The translations under genes were made by a program, and so were the position numbers. Under the pieces are notes generated by a model that worked only from the letters and a program-made list of their open reading frames with translations, ran no database searches and was not told where the DNA came from. From Bacteroidia bacterium Ga0077558 (lineage in GTDB: Bacteria; Bacteroidota; Bacteroidia; Chitinophagales; Chitinophagaceae), in NCBI GenBank assembly GCA_001464625.1, contig LNFJ01000132.1, positions 1 to 36,938 on the forward strand: a stretch of 36,938 nt of DNA, written 5' to 3'. Positions 1-8,338 of this stretch are shown here, piece by piece. Positions within the stretch are counted from its first letter, which is position 1. The number at the start of each line of letters is the position of its first letter.

Positions 1-1413
1 ATGATTGACCATGGCATTGGTGATTTGCAAACCGTAAGTGCAAGAGCATTGAATGCAGGTATTGATATGGATATGGTAGGTGAAGGTTTACTGACCACAT
101 TAAAAAAATCGCTGGCCGAAGGCAAAATAACAGTAGCACAAATTGATATTGCCTGTAGAAGAATACTGGAAGCAAAATATAAACTCGGTTTATTTGATGA
201 TCCGTATAGATATTGCGATGACACCCGTGCAAAAACAGAAGTGTTCAATGCCGCACATAGAAAAGTGGCAAGAGAAACAGCAGCACAAAGTTTTGTATTG
301 CTGAAAAATCAGGGAAATATTTTACCAGTAAAAAAATCAGGCACTATTGCATTAGTAGGCCCGTTAGCAGATAATGCAGAAAACATGCCCGGCACCTGGG
401 CGGTAGCTGCAAGATTCAGCGAAGCGATTACAGTATTACAAGGATTGAAACAAGTGGGCGGCAGTAATGTAAAAATCCTTCATGCTCGGGGCAGTAATTT
501 AGATGCAGACAGTTTGTTTGAAGAAAGAGCCGGTATGTTTGGAAAATCATTAAGAAGAGACAGTCGTAGTGCTCAAGCAATGATTGATGAAGCTGTATCA
601 ATCGCAAATCAAAGTGATGTTGTTGTTGTTGCCGCCGGCGAAAGCGCAGAGATGAGTGGCGAAAGTAGCAGCCGCAGTAATCTTGAAATACCTAAAGTGC
701 AGCAGGATTTAATTAAAGCATTATTAAAAACAGGTAAGCCGGTTGTATTGGTTTTATTTACCGGCCGGCCATTAGCTTTAAAATGGGAGCAGGAAAATGT
801 ACCAACCATATTAAATGTATGGTTTGGAGGCAGCGAAGCTGGCTATGCCATTGCAGATGTATTATTTGGCGATGTAAATCCTTCAGGAAAATTGACAACT
901 ACTTTCCCGCAAAATGTAGGACAAGTGCCTTTGTATTATGCACACAAAAATACTGGCCGCCCTTTAGAAGAGGGTAAATGGTTTTCAAAATTCCGTAGCA
1001 ATTATTTAGATGTAAGTAACGATCCGGTGTACCCGTTTGGCTACGGACTAAGCTATACCAGTTTTTCTTACAGCGATATTAAATTAAGCAGCACATCATT
1101 AAAAGGTAATCAAACGTTGACAGCATCAGTTACAGTTACTAATACTGGTAAATATGATGGTAAAGAAGTAGTGCAATTATACATCCGTGATGTAGTAGGC
1201 AGTGTTACAAGACCGGTTAAAGAATTAAAAGGATTTCAAAAAGTTGATGTAAAAGCCGGCGAAAGTAAAACGGTTACTTTTAATATCACACCGAATGATT
1301 TAAAGTTTTATAATTACGATTTGAAGCATGATTGGGAAGCCGGGGAATTTCATATTATGATTGGCGGCAACTCAAGAGATGTGAAAATGGGAAAAGTAAA
1401 TTGGAATAAATAA
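1..1413 (+). CDS. GH3 beta-glycosidase (BglX-like), 5' end cut by window
   Basis: C-terminal 470 residues of a periplasmic family 3 glycoside hydrolase, probably a beta-glucosidase or beta-xylosidase. The first codon is ATG but is internal: it aligns with about residue 288 of the complete paralogue at 3497-5722, just after that protein's SDW nucleophile motif, so signal peptide and catalytic Asp lie outside the window. Visible are the end of the TIM barrel, the alpha/beta sandwich domain (residues about 85-310, with the SAEMSGESSSRS loop) and the C-terminal fibronectin-III-like domain (GYGLSYTSF onward, about 345-470). The last 120 residues are roughly 70% identical by eye to the paralogue. 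GH97 follows after 28 bp on the same strand, suggesting one operon for oligosaccharide breakdown. Exact substrate cannot be read from the sequence. Confidence 0.93.
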   Translation: MIDHGIGDLQTVSARALNAGIDMDMVGEGLLTTLKKSLAEGKITVAQIDIACRRILEAKYKLGLFDDPYRYCDDTRAKTEVFNAAHRKVARETAAQSFVLLKNQGNILPVKKSGTIALVGPLADNAENMPGTWAVAARFSEAITVLQGLKQVGGSNVKILHARGSNLDADSLFEERAGMFGKSLRRDSRSAQAMIDEAVSIANQSDVVVVAAGESAEMSGESSSRSNLEIPKVQQDLIKALLKTGKPVVLVLFTGRPLALKWEQENVPTILNVWFGGSEAGYAIADVLFGDVNPSGKLTTTFPQNVGQVPLYYAHKNTGRPLEEGKWFSKFRSNYLDVSNDPVYPFGYGLSYTSFSYSDIKLSSTSLKGNQTLTASVTVTNTGKYDGKEVVQLYIRDVVGSVTRPVKELKGFQKVDVKAGESKTVTFNITPNDLKFYNYDLKHDWEAGEFHIMIGGNSRDVKMGKVNWNK

Positions 1414-1441
1414 ATTATTAATTATTATACAAAGACTGCTG

Positions 1442-3412
1442 ATGAAACACCTGCTGTCAACAATAATTTTCTCGTTGTTAACCGTAGTGCTGTTTGCTCA
1501 GCAGCCTTTTTTATTATTCTCGCCAGATTCTTCGCTTCGGTTAGAAGTGAGGACTAATAATAAAATAGCCTGGCAATTATTCGCCAAAAATCAATTACTC
1601 GTTCAATCATCTGCCATTGATATTGAATTGGCTAATGGCAAAAAAATGTCAGACAATATTCAGGTTGCAGAACATAGTTATGGCTCCCAAAAATCAGATA
1701 TTGTTGTCCCCGTTCCGTATCGGAGTAAAAAAATCATTTCCCGGTATAATCATTTAGACATTGCTTTTAAAGAACCGTTTTTAGTACAATTTCAATTGTT
1801 CAATAACGGCATGGCGTACAGCATAGGCACTCAGTTTCCAGATTCAATAACGGTTCAACATGAAACGGCATTATTTGAAATTGACCCTCAATCCGCAATT
1901 TGGTTTCCACATATTGATAAGCGACCGGGGATGGATCGATATCATACCAGCTTTGAAGGAATTTATAAAAAAGAAGTGTTGAAAGAAATTCCAGATACAA
2001 TGCTTACTTATGCGCCAGTTACCGTTGCATTACCAAACGGATATAAGCTGGCTTTTTCAGATGCTAACCTGATTGATTATCCCGGAATGTTCTTACAAAA
2101 AACTAAAAGCGGTTTACAAGGTGTATTTACTCCCTATCCTTTAAAGGAAGAAATGACCGATGGCGAATTCCCACAATTAATAGTAACAGAAAGGGCTGAT
2201 CATATTGCAAGAATCAATGGTAATAGAATGCTTCCCTGGCGTGCCGTATTAGTTGCAAAGGATGATATTGAGTTGCCGGTGAATGATATTATTTATAGCC
2301 TTAGTGATTCACCAGCAGCCGGAACTGATTTCTCCTGGGTGAAACCCGGAAAGGGAACAGACGAATGGATAACAGGTATTAATTTATTTAATGTGCCCTT
2401 TGTAGCCGGCATCAATACCGCTACGTATAAATATTATATTGATTTTGCAAAACGCTTTGGCTTCAATCAGATAATGTTGGATGCTGGATGGAGTGACTAT
2501 AAAGATTTATTTAAAATCAATCCCGCCATCAATATGGATGAGCTGGTGCGGTATGCCAAACTAAAAGGAATAAAATTAATGTTGTGGACACTCTGCTCCA
2601 CCTTAGAAAAACAATTAGATAGTGCATTAGTACAATTTAATAAATGGGGAGTGCAATCCATCATGACGGATTTTATGGACCGGGATGATCAGAAGACCGT
2701 AAACTTTTATCATCGCATTGCAAAAGCTTGCGCTGATCATAAGATTGCTGTTATGTTTCATGGTGCCTTTCCGCCCAAAGGATTCAATCGAACCTGGCCC
2801 AATGCCATTACACAAGAAGGTGTACTCGGTGCAGAATGGAATATCTGGAGTGAACTGGCTACACCAGAACATAATGTTGCACTAGCTTATACAAGAATGT
2901 TGGCCGGACCAATGGATTATGAACCCGGTTTATTATTAAATGCACAGAAAGACCAGTTCAGACCGATTGGAAAAAATCCGATGAGCATTGGCACCCGTTG
3001 TCACCAACTCGCCATGTTTGTAGTGTACGATAGTCCGTTACAAATATTTAGTGGTAATATAAGCCAGGGGTTTAAGGAACCGGCTTTTATGGAATTACTT
3101 GGCAGCATCCCTACCACCTGGGATGAAACTAAAATTCTGCAAGGAAAAATTGGTGAATTTATTATAACCGCCAGAAAGAAAGGTAATGATTGGTTTATTG
3201 CCGGTTTAAATAATAGCACGGCGAGAGAAATTTCGTTCCCAATAAATTTTTTGGGCACAGGTAATTATATGGCTACATCATGTGTGGATGGTGTAAATGC
3301 ACATAACTATGGAAGTGATTATAAAATAAATAAACAGCAAGTCAATAAAAATAGTTTGGTAACAATTAAGATGGCGCCCGGTGGAGGCTTCGCAATAAAA
3401 ATCAACAAATGA
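1442..3412 (+). CDS. GH97 glycoside hydrolase, retaining alpha-galactosidase type
   Basis: Secreted glycoside hydrolase of family 97 (SusB family), 656 residues, with a signal peptide (MKHLLSTIIFSLLTVVLFAQ). Order of parts: N-terminal beta-super-sandwich (about 25-290), catalytic TIM barrel (about 300-560), C-terminal beta domain. In this family inverting members (SusB) use glutamates as base, whereas retaining members such as Bacteroides BtGal97b use an Asp nucleophile (Asp415) with Glu470 as acid/base. Here Asp410 in SIMTDFMDRDD and Glu465 in the TQEGVLGAEWN segment sit at the matching positions and spacing, so a retaining mechanism, probably on alpha-galactosides, is inferred. It lies between two GH3 genes, consistent with joint degradation of a glycan carrying both alpha and beta linkages. 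Family assignment is sure; substrate is inference. Confidence 0.92.
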   Translation: MKHLLSTIIFSLLTVVLFAQQPFLLFSPDSSLRLEVRTNNKIAWQLFAKNQLLVQSSAIDIELANGKKMSDNIQVAEHSYGSQKSDIVVPVPYRSKKIISRYNHLDIAFKEPFLVQFQLFNNGMAYSIGTQFPDSITVQHETALFEIDPQSAIWFPHIDKRPGMDRYHTSFEGIYKKEVLKEIPDTMLTYAPVTVALPNGYKLAFSDANLIDYPGMFLQKTKSGLQGVFTPYPLKEEMTDGEFPQLIVTERADHIARINGNRMLPWRAVLVAKDDIELPVNDIIYSLSDSPAAGTDFSWVKPGKGTDEWITGINLFNVPFVAGINTATYKYYIDFAKRFGFNQIMLDAGWSDYKDLFKINPAINMDELVRYAKLKGIKLMLWTLCSTLEKQLDSALVQFNKWGVQSIMTDFMDRDDQKTVNFYHRIAKACADHKIAVMFHGAFPPKGFNRTWPNAITQEGVLGAEWNIWSELATPEHNVALAYTRMLAGPMDYEPGLLLNAQKDQFRPIGKNPMSIGTRCHQLAMFVVYDSPLQIFSGNISQGFKEPAFMELLGSIPTTWDETKILQGKIGEFIITARKKGNDWFIAGLNNSTAREISFPINFLGTGNYMATSCVDGVNAHNYGSDYKINKQQVNKNSLVTIKMAPGGGFAIKINK

Positions 3413-3496
3413 TTTTATGTAGATAAATCACTTCCTTCAAAACAAAATCATTTTAGAAAGTAGTACAGTTTAATAATTGGGTAAATTAATAAGGCA

Positions 3497-5722
3497 ATGA
3501 CAAAATATTTTATATGTACAGCAATCTTTGTTTGTGTATCGTTAACTACAAAGGCGCAAAAAAAAACAATTGACCAAAAAGTGGATTCTGTCCTTCGTCT
3601 GATGACACTCGATGAAAAGATTGGTCAGATGAATCAATATAATGGTCCCTGGGCTGCTACAGGTCCGTTATCTGGCAATGATGATATTGTTGCGCAGATT
3701 AAACAAGGCAAAGTAGGTTCCATGCTGAATGTAACGGGCGTTGCAAGAACAAAAGAGCTTCAGCAATTGGCCATGCAAACAAGATTAAAAATCCCCTTAC
3801 TGTTTGGGCAAGATATAATACATGGACATCGAACAATTTTCCCCATTCCATTAGGAGAAGCTGCCAGCTGGGATATAAAAGCAATAGAACTGTCGGCAAG
3901 AATTGCAGCTACCGAAGCAAGTGCTGCCGGTGTGCATTGGACATTTGCACCCATGGTAGATATTGGCCGTGACCCTCGCTGGGGCCGGGTAATGGAAGGT
4001 GCAGGCGAAGATCCATTTCTCGGTAGTGCTATTGCTACAGCAAGAGTAAAAGGTTTTCAGGGAAAAGGTTTAGGAAATACCGATGCGGTGATGGCTTGTG
4101 CTAAACATTTTGCAGCCTATGGCGCAGCAGTAGGTGGCAGAGATTATAATTCTGTTGATATGAGTTTGCGTCAATTGCATGAAGTGTATTTACCTCCATT
4201 TAAAGCAGCATTAGATGCAGGTGCAGCTACATTCATGAATTCGTTTAATGATTTAAATGGTGTGCCAGCCACTGGCAATACTTATTTGCAACGGGATCTT
4301 TTAAAAAAACAATGGGGTTTTAAAGGATTTGTAGTAAGTGATTGGGGTAGTGTGGGAGAAATGATTAATCATGGCTTTTCAAAAGATAGTAAAGAAGCAG
4401 CCATGCAGGCGACTAATGCCGGTAGTGATATGGACATGGAGAGCCGTAGTTATATTCAACACCTGAATAGGCTGGTGAAAGAAGGCAAAGTAAAAATGGC
4501 GGTGATTGATGATGCGGTAAAAAGAATTTTGAAAAAGAAATTTGAAATGGGTTTGTTTGATGATCCATTTAAGTTTTCTGATGAAGCCAGAGAAAAGGCA
4601 CAATGGAATAATACTACACATCTGGAAGCTTCAAAAGATATGGCAAGGAAAAGTATTGTACTGATGAAAAATGAAAAGCAAATATTGCCGTTAAGTAAGC
4701 AAACAAAAAAAATTGCCTTGATCGGCCCATTGGTAAAATCAGTAAAAGACCATTTAGGCTTCTGGAGTTATGATTGGGATGATGATACAGCAAGAATTCC
4801 ATCGTTGTATGATGCAATTCAAACAAAATTAGGGGGCAATTCAAATCTGCTATATTCCAAAGGTTGTAATATAATCGACACAAGCAAAGCTGATTTTGCA
4901 GAAGCAATTGCAACAGCACAGCAATCCGATATTGTAATTATGTATGTAGGCGAACACAGGGCCATGAGTGGGGAAGCCAAAAGTAAAAGTAATATTCAGT
5001 TGCCCGGTGTACAGGAAGATTTAATAAAGGCAATACATGCTACCGGTAAACCTGTTGTGGTGATTATTGGTGCAGGACGTCCATTAATTTTTAATTGGAC
5101 ATCCAATAATGTTCCGGCTATTGTATACTCCTGGTGGCTCGGAACAAAAGGCGCAGAAGCTATTGCAGATGTGTTGTTTGGGGATTACAATCCTTCCGGT
5201 AAATTACCGATGACCTTTCCCAGAACTGAAGGACAAATTCCCGTTTATTATAATTATTATAAAACAGGTCGTCCTGCTGCTAATGATAGTGATGTAAATT
5301 ATGTATCTGCTTACATTGATTTACCCAATAGTCCGCAATATGTATTTGGTCATGGGTTAAGTTATACCAGTTTCAGTTATTCAGAGATTGAACTAAGCCA
5401 CACATCTCTTAAAGGGAACCAGCAACTAATAGCATCGGTCACAGTATCTAATACTGGTAATTATGATGGCGAAGAAGTGGTGCAATTATACATAAGGGAT
5501 ATGGTGGGTTCTGTAGTGCGTCCGGTAAAAGAATTAAAAGGGTTTCAAAAAATTAAGCTCAGTAAAGGAGAAAGTAGAAAGGTTTCTTTTACCATTACAC
5601 TTGAAGAGTTGAAATTTTACAACACCGACCTGAAATATATATGGGAAGCTGGTGATTTTCAGGTAATGATTGGCGGCAGTTCCAATAATCTAAAAATGGG
5701 GAAAGTTAGTTGGGTAAAATAG
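3497..5722 (+). CDS. bglX: GH3 beta-glycosidase (BglX-like), complete
   Basis: Complete family 3 glycoside hydrolase, 741 residues, of the periplasmic beta-glucosidase (BglX) type. A signal peptide (MTKYFICTAIFVCVSLTTKAQ) is followed by the TIM barrel with KHFAAYG at about 200, the nucleophile Asp282 in VVSDWGS, the alpha/beta sandwich domain (about 390-610, with GEHRAMSGEAKSKS supplying the usual acid/base region) and a C-terminal fibronectin-III-like domain (GHGLSYTSF onward). It releases terminal non-reducing beta-linked sugars. It is a close paralogue of the partial GH3 at 1-1413, with GH97 between them, so the pair looks like a local duplication. The start ATG at 3497 directly opens the signal peptide; no clear Shine-Dalgarno sequence is present, as usual in this phylum. 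Confidence 0.95.
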   Translation: MTKYFICTAIFVCVSLTTKAQKKTIDQKVDSVLRLMTLDEKIGQMNQYNGPWAATGPLSGNDDIVAQIKQGKVGSMLNVTGVARTKELQQLAMQTRLKIPLLFGQDIIHGHRTIFPIPLGEAASWDIKAIELSARIAATEASAAGVHWTFAPMVDIGRDPRWGRVMEGAGEDPFLGSAIATARVKGFQGKGLGNTDAVMACAKHFAAYGAAVGGRDYNSVDMSLRQLHEVYLPPFKAALDAGAATFMNSFNDLNGVPATGNTYLQRDLLKKQWGFKGFVVSDWGSVGEMINHGFSKDSKEAAMQATNAGSDMDMESRSYIQHLNRLVKEGKVKMAVIDDAVKRILKKKFEMGLFDDPFKFSDEAREKAQWNNTTHLEASKDMARKSIVLMKNEKQILPLSKQTKKIALIGPLVKSVKDHLGFWSYDWDDDTARIPSLYDAIQTKLGGNSNLLYSKGCNIIDTSKADFAEAIATAQQSDIVIMYVGEHRAMSGEAKSKSNIQLPGVQEDLIKAIHATGKPVVVIIGAGRPLIFNWTSNNVPAIVYSWWLGTKGAEAIADVLFGDYNPSGKLPMTFPRTEGQIPVYYNYYKTGRPAANDSDVNYVSAYIDLPNSPQYVFGHGLSYTSFSYSEIELSHTSLKGNQQLIASVTVSNTGNYDGEEVVQLYIRDMVGSVVRPVKELKGFQKIKLSKGESRKVSFTITLEELKFYNTDLKYIWEAGDFQVMIGGSSNNLKMGKVSWVK

Positions 5723-5759
5723 AAAATTGAATTCTATCGTTAACGGTAAATATTTTGCT

Positions 5760-6539
5760 ATGATAAAAAAAATAGTACTCCTGGTTGTTATTAATTTATT
5801 ATTCCAACAAACCCAGGCACAGGATATAAGCTTGTTTGAAAAGCATTTGCTAATTCAAAATGGAGATACACTTCCTTATCGCCTGTTGCTGCCTGAAAAT
5901 TATGATGCGTCAAAAAAATATCCGTTAGTATTTTTTTTACATGGTGCTGGCGAAAGGGGAAATGACAATGAAAAGCAATTGGTGCATGGTGCGAAATTGT
6001 TTTTAAAAGAAGAGAATAGAAAAAATTTCCCCGCTATTATAGTTTTTCCTCAATGCCCCGCTAATAGCTTTTGGAGCAATGTGCAATTCAAAATGGATAA
6101 TGGAAAACGAGTATTCGAATTTCAAGAGGCAGGCGAGCCAACCATAGCAATGAAGTTGGCGCAGGCATTATTAATCAAAATTATGCAGACCTACCCGGTA
6201 GCTAAAAAGCAGATTTATATAGGTGGCCTCTCCATGGGTGGTATGGGAACATTTGAAATGGTTCGTCGAAATCCAAAATTATTTGCAGCCGCTATTCCAA
6301 TTTGTGGAGGGGGAAATACTGCTACTGCTTCAAATCTCAAAAAAACAAAATGGTGGGTTTTTCACGGCGGCAAAGATGATGTTGTGCCGGCAAACTTATC
6401 CGAAGAGATGGTAGGAGCATTGAAAAAAGTAAAAGCCACAGTAAAATTCACCCTTTATCCTGATGCCAATCACAATAGCTGGGATCCTGCATTTGCCGAA
6501 CCAACATTATTAAGCTGGTTATTTTCACAACGTAAATAA
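5760..6539 (+). CDS. Secreted alpha/beta-hydrolase (COG4099-type esterase/peptidase)
   Basis: Exported serine hydrolase, 259 residues from the ATG at 5760; an upstream in-frame TTG at 5727 is rejected because the signal peptide (MIKKIVLLVVINLLFQQTQA) begins at the ATG. The fold is alpha/beta hydrolase: oxyanion region HGAGERG at 61-67, nucleophile Ser158 in GLSMGG, Asp206 or Asp207 in GGKDD, and His238 in DANHNSWD. The family (predicted peptidase/phospholipase, COG4099, related to feruloyl and acetyl esterases) acts on esters. It starts 37 bp after the GH3 stop on the same strand, so a role in removing ester decorations from the glycan handled by the neighbouring GH3 and GH97 enzymes is a reasonable inference, not a demonstrated one. 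Confidence 0.83.
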   Translation: MIKKIVLLVVINLLFQQTQAQDISLFEKHLLIQNGDTLPYRLLLPENYDASKKYPLVFFLHGAGERGNDNEKQLVHGAKLFLKEENRKNFPAIIVFPQCPANSFWSNVQFKMDNGKRVFEFQEAGEPTIAMKLAQALLIKIMQTYPVAKKQIYIGGLSMGGMGTFEMVRRNPKLFAAAIPICGGGNTATASNLKKTKWWVFHGGKDDVVPANLSEEMVGALKKVKATVKFTLYPDANHNSWDPAFAEPTLLSWLFSQRK

Positions 6540-6604
6540 AATATGCATTGTTGATGTTCGTTAGGAATCAAATCTATTTTTACGTTGAATAACAAAGCTG
6601 ATAT

Positions 6605-7408
6605 ATGAAAATTTTATTCCTTGCTATATACATTATTACACTTGCAGCCTGCACAGCTACACAAAAAAGCTTTGCACCTGTTAAGTTTGCCGATAATCCA
6701 GTAATTGCCCATCGGGGGGCTTGGAAGAAAAATAAGTTGCCGGAAAATTCTATCGCTGCATTAAAAGAAGCGATCCGTCTTGGCTGCACCGGTTCCGAAT
6801 TTGATATATGGATGACAGCGGATGATTCTATCGTTATCAATCATGACCCTAATTACAATAAATTAACAATAGAAAAAACAAACTATGCAGATCTGTTGGC
6901 ATTCAAACTTTCGAATGGAGAAAAAATTCCTACGTTGAGAGAATACTTATTGGCTGGGTTGGAAAATAATAAACAAACGATGCTGGTGCTGGAAATAAAG
7001 CCTTCTACTATTAGTGTTGACAGAGGAAAATTGGTAGCAACAAGAGTGGTGCAACTGGTGAAAGAATTAAATGCAACCGCTATGTCTGCCTATATCAGTT
7101 TCGATTATGAAATATTAAAAAAAATAATTGAAATAGACCCAATGGCTTCCACGCAATATTTAAAAGGCGATATCGAACCTACTCAATTAAAGAAAGATAA
7201 AATGACGGGACTCGATTATCATTTTTCTGTTTTCAAAAAACAACCGACATGGACAGAACAGGCAAAAAAAGAAAAATTGATCTTAAATGCCTGGACAGTG
7301 AATGACGCTGCTGAAATGAATCTGCTTTTAGATAATGGCTTTAATTATATTACTACAAACGAACCGGAACTGCTTTTTGAAATTGTGCGGAATCGCTCAA
7401 AAAAGTAA
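6605..7408 (+). CDS. Glycerophosphodiester phosphodiesterase lipoprotein (GDPD)
   Basis: Glycerophosphodiester phosphodiesterase, 267 residues, hydrolysing deacylated phospholipid headgroups to glycerol-3-phosphate and an alcohol. The N-terminus is a lipoprotein signal with lipobox LAAC (Cys16), so the enzyme should be anchored in the envelope facing the periplasm. Family residues are all present: His36-Arg37 in AHRGAW, Glu65 and Asp67 in GSEFDIWM, His80 in VINHDP, and later the E(I)K segment in MLVLEIKPS and the NAWTVND motif near the C-terminus. It is convergent with the DUF4834 gene, with an 11-bp gap. A weak promoter candidate lies upstream (TTG at 6551-6553, TATTTTTA at 6575-6582, 21-bp spacing), suggesting a transcript separate from the glycosidase cluster. 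Confidence 0.93.
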   Translation: MKILFLAIYIITLAACTATQKSFAPVKFADNPVIAHRGAWKKNKLPENSIAALKEAIRLGCTGSEFDIWMTADDSIVINHDPNYNKLTIEKTNYADLLAFKLSNGEKIPTLREYLLAGLENNKQTMLVLEIKPSTISVDRGKLVATRVVQLVKELNATAMSAYISFDYEILKKIIEIDPMASTQYLKGDIEPTQLKKDKMTGLDYHFSVFKKQPTWTEQAKKEKLILNAWTVNDAAEMNLLLDNGFNYITTNEPELLFEIVRNRSKK

Positions 7409-7419
7409 TAAGTAATTAA

Positions 7420-7662
7420 TTACAATCTCACTTCTTCAAAATCTATATAATCACCAGCTTTTGTTTTAGGCTGTGGTTGTGGTGAAGCAGGCTGCGTATT
7501 ATATCCTTGCTGCTGGTTCATCTGTTGTTGCTCTTGCATTTTAGTCTGCATCTCTTTAAAACCCTTTTTAATTTTTCGGGTTGCCATGTAAACAGGTATC
7601 ACCAGTTTAAAAATAAACTGGTATAATATGTAGGCCAATATGGCGAATAAAACATATTTCAT
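7420..7662 (-). CDS. DUF4834-like small membrane protein
   Basis: An 80-residue protein with one N-terminal membrane helix (about residues 3-24), a basic amphipathic stretch (RKIKKGFKEM), a Gln/Pro-rich low-complexity linker (about 42-65) and a conserved end, GDYIDFEEVRL. The layout and the DFEEV end match the Bacteroidota family DUF4834 as I recall it; function is unknown. The gene starts with ATG at 7662 and a good -7 box (TATCTTTG on the minus strand, 7667-7674) ends only four bases before the ATG, so the messenger is probably leaderless. It is convergent with the GDPD gene and divergent from the rimP operon. Confidence 0.68.
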   Translation of the reverse strand: MKYVLFAILAYILYQFIFKLVIPVYMATRKIKKGFKEMQTKMQEQQQMNQQQGYNTQPASPQPQPKTKAGDYIDFEEVRL

Positions 7663-7666
7663 ACAG

Positions 7667-7674
7667 CAAAGATA
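7667..7674 (-). promoter_or_regulatory. -7 promoter element of the DUF4834 gene
   Basis: TATCTTTG on the minus strand matches the Bacteroidota -7 consensus TAnnTTTG exactly. Its last base is four bases from the ATG at 7662, which predicts a leaderless or almost leaderless transcript. No convincing -33 TTG was found 19-21 bp upstream. Confidence 0.5.
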
Positions 7675-7750
7675 ACCCTCTCACTTTTTTCTTTGCCGAG
7701 ATAAACTCAAAGCTCACCGAATTTTAACCTCGCCTTTTTAGCACTCAAGA

Positions 7751-7783
7751 TTTGGCTTATAAAGGTATTTTCCCTTATATTTG
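7751..7783 (+). promoter_or_regulatory. Promoter of the rimP-nusA-infB operon
   Basis: A TTTG at 7751-7754 and TATATTTG at 7776-7783, 21 bp apart, match the Bacteroidota primary sigma factor elements (-33 and -7) exactly. The predicted transcription start is near 7788, giving a leader of about 50 nt before the rimP ATG at 7840. Confidence 0.75.
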
Positions 7784-7799
7784 CAGTGGAATTAGCAGT

Positions 7800-7827
7800 A
7801 AGAAGGGAACGAAGTCGTTCCCTTCTT
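7800..7827 (+). promoter_or_regulatory. rimP leader hairpin (possible attenuator)
   Basis: Perfect 12-bp inverted repeat, AAGAAGGGAACG at 7800-7811 and CGTTCCCTTCTT at 7816-7827, with a 4-nt loop AAGT, followed by CTTTTA. It lies about 12 nt after the predicted start of transcription and ends 12 nt before the rimP ATG. The shape resembles an intrinsic terminator with a pyrimidine-rich tail, so it could attenuate the operon or serve as a protein-binding leader. A structured RNA upstream of rimP has been described in the literature as I recall, but I cannot confirm identity here. Confidence 0.65.
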
Positions 7828-7839
7828 CTTTTATACAAA

Positions 7840-8310
7840 ATGGCCGGAGAAGCACAAATACAATTACTGGAACAAAAAATAAATGCACTAATTAGTGCAG
7901 AAGCAGATTTGTTTTTGGTAGAAATTAAGATCAAGCCTACAAATAACATTAAAGTTTTTGTGGATGGAGATCAAGGAGTTAGCATTGAAAAGCTGGTTCA
8001 GTATAACCGAAAACTATACAAACAAATTGAGGAAGAAGCTATGTTTCCGGGAGGTGATTTCTCCCTGGAAGTTTCATCTCCCGGTTTGGAAGAGCCGCTG
8101 AAATTACAGCGGCAGTACGTTAAAAATATTGGACGATTTGTAGAAGTGGTAGATCTGGAAGGCGGGAAAATTGAAGGTAAGCTAACGGCTGCTACCGAAG
8201 AAGCAATAACAGTAGAAGAAATAAAGGGAAAAGGCAAAAAAATGGAAACAGTTCAACATAGTATTCCATTAACGGGTGTAAAAACAATAAAAGTTCAAAT
8301 TAAATTTTAA
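7840..8310 (+). CDS. rimP: Ribosome maturation factor RimP
   Basis: RimP, 156 residues, needed for assembly of the 30S ribosomal subunit. The start is set at ATG 7840 (MAGEAQIQLLEQKINAL); an in-frame GTG at 7786 would fall inside the promoter and leader hairpin and is rejected. The N-terminal domain carries the family signature region DLFLVEIKIKPTNNIKVFVDGD and SIEKLVQYNRKLYKQIEEE, then DFSLEVSSPGLEEPLK; the C-terminal SH3-like domain follows (GRFVEVVDLEGGKIEGKL). Its position as first gene before nusA and infB is the widely conserved order; nusA starts 28 bp downstream. Confidence 0.95.
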   Translation: MAGEAQIQLLEQKINALISAEADLFLVEIKIKPTNNIKVFVDGDQGVSIEKLVQYNRKLYKQIEEEAMFPGGDFSLEVSSPGLEEPLKLQRQYVKNIGRFVEVVDLEGGKIEGKLTAATEEAITVEEIKGKGKKMETVQHSIPLTGVKTIKVQIKF

Positions 8311-8338
8311 ACCTTACGAATTTCAAAAAATATGAGTT

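Noticed and set aside
5727..5759. Upstream TTG start for the alpha/beta-hydrolase
   Set aside because: It would place 11 residues ahead of a clean signal peptide that starts at ATG 5760.
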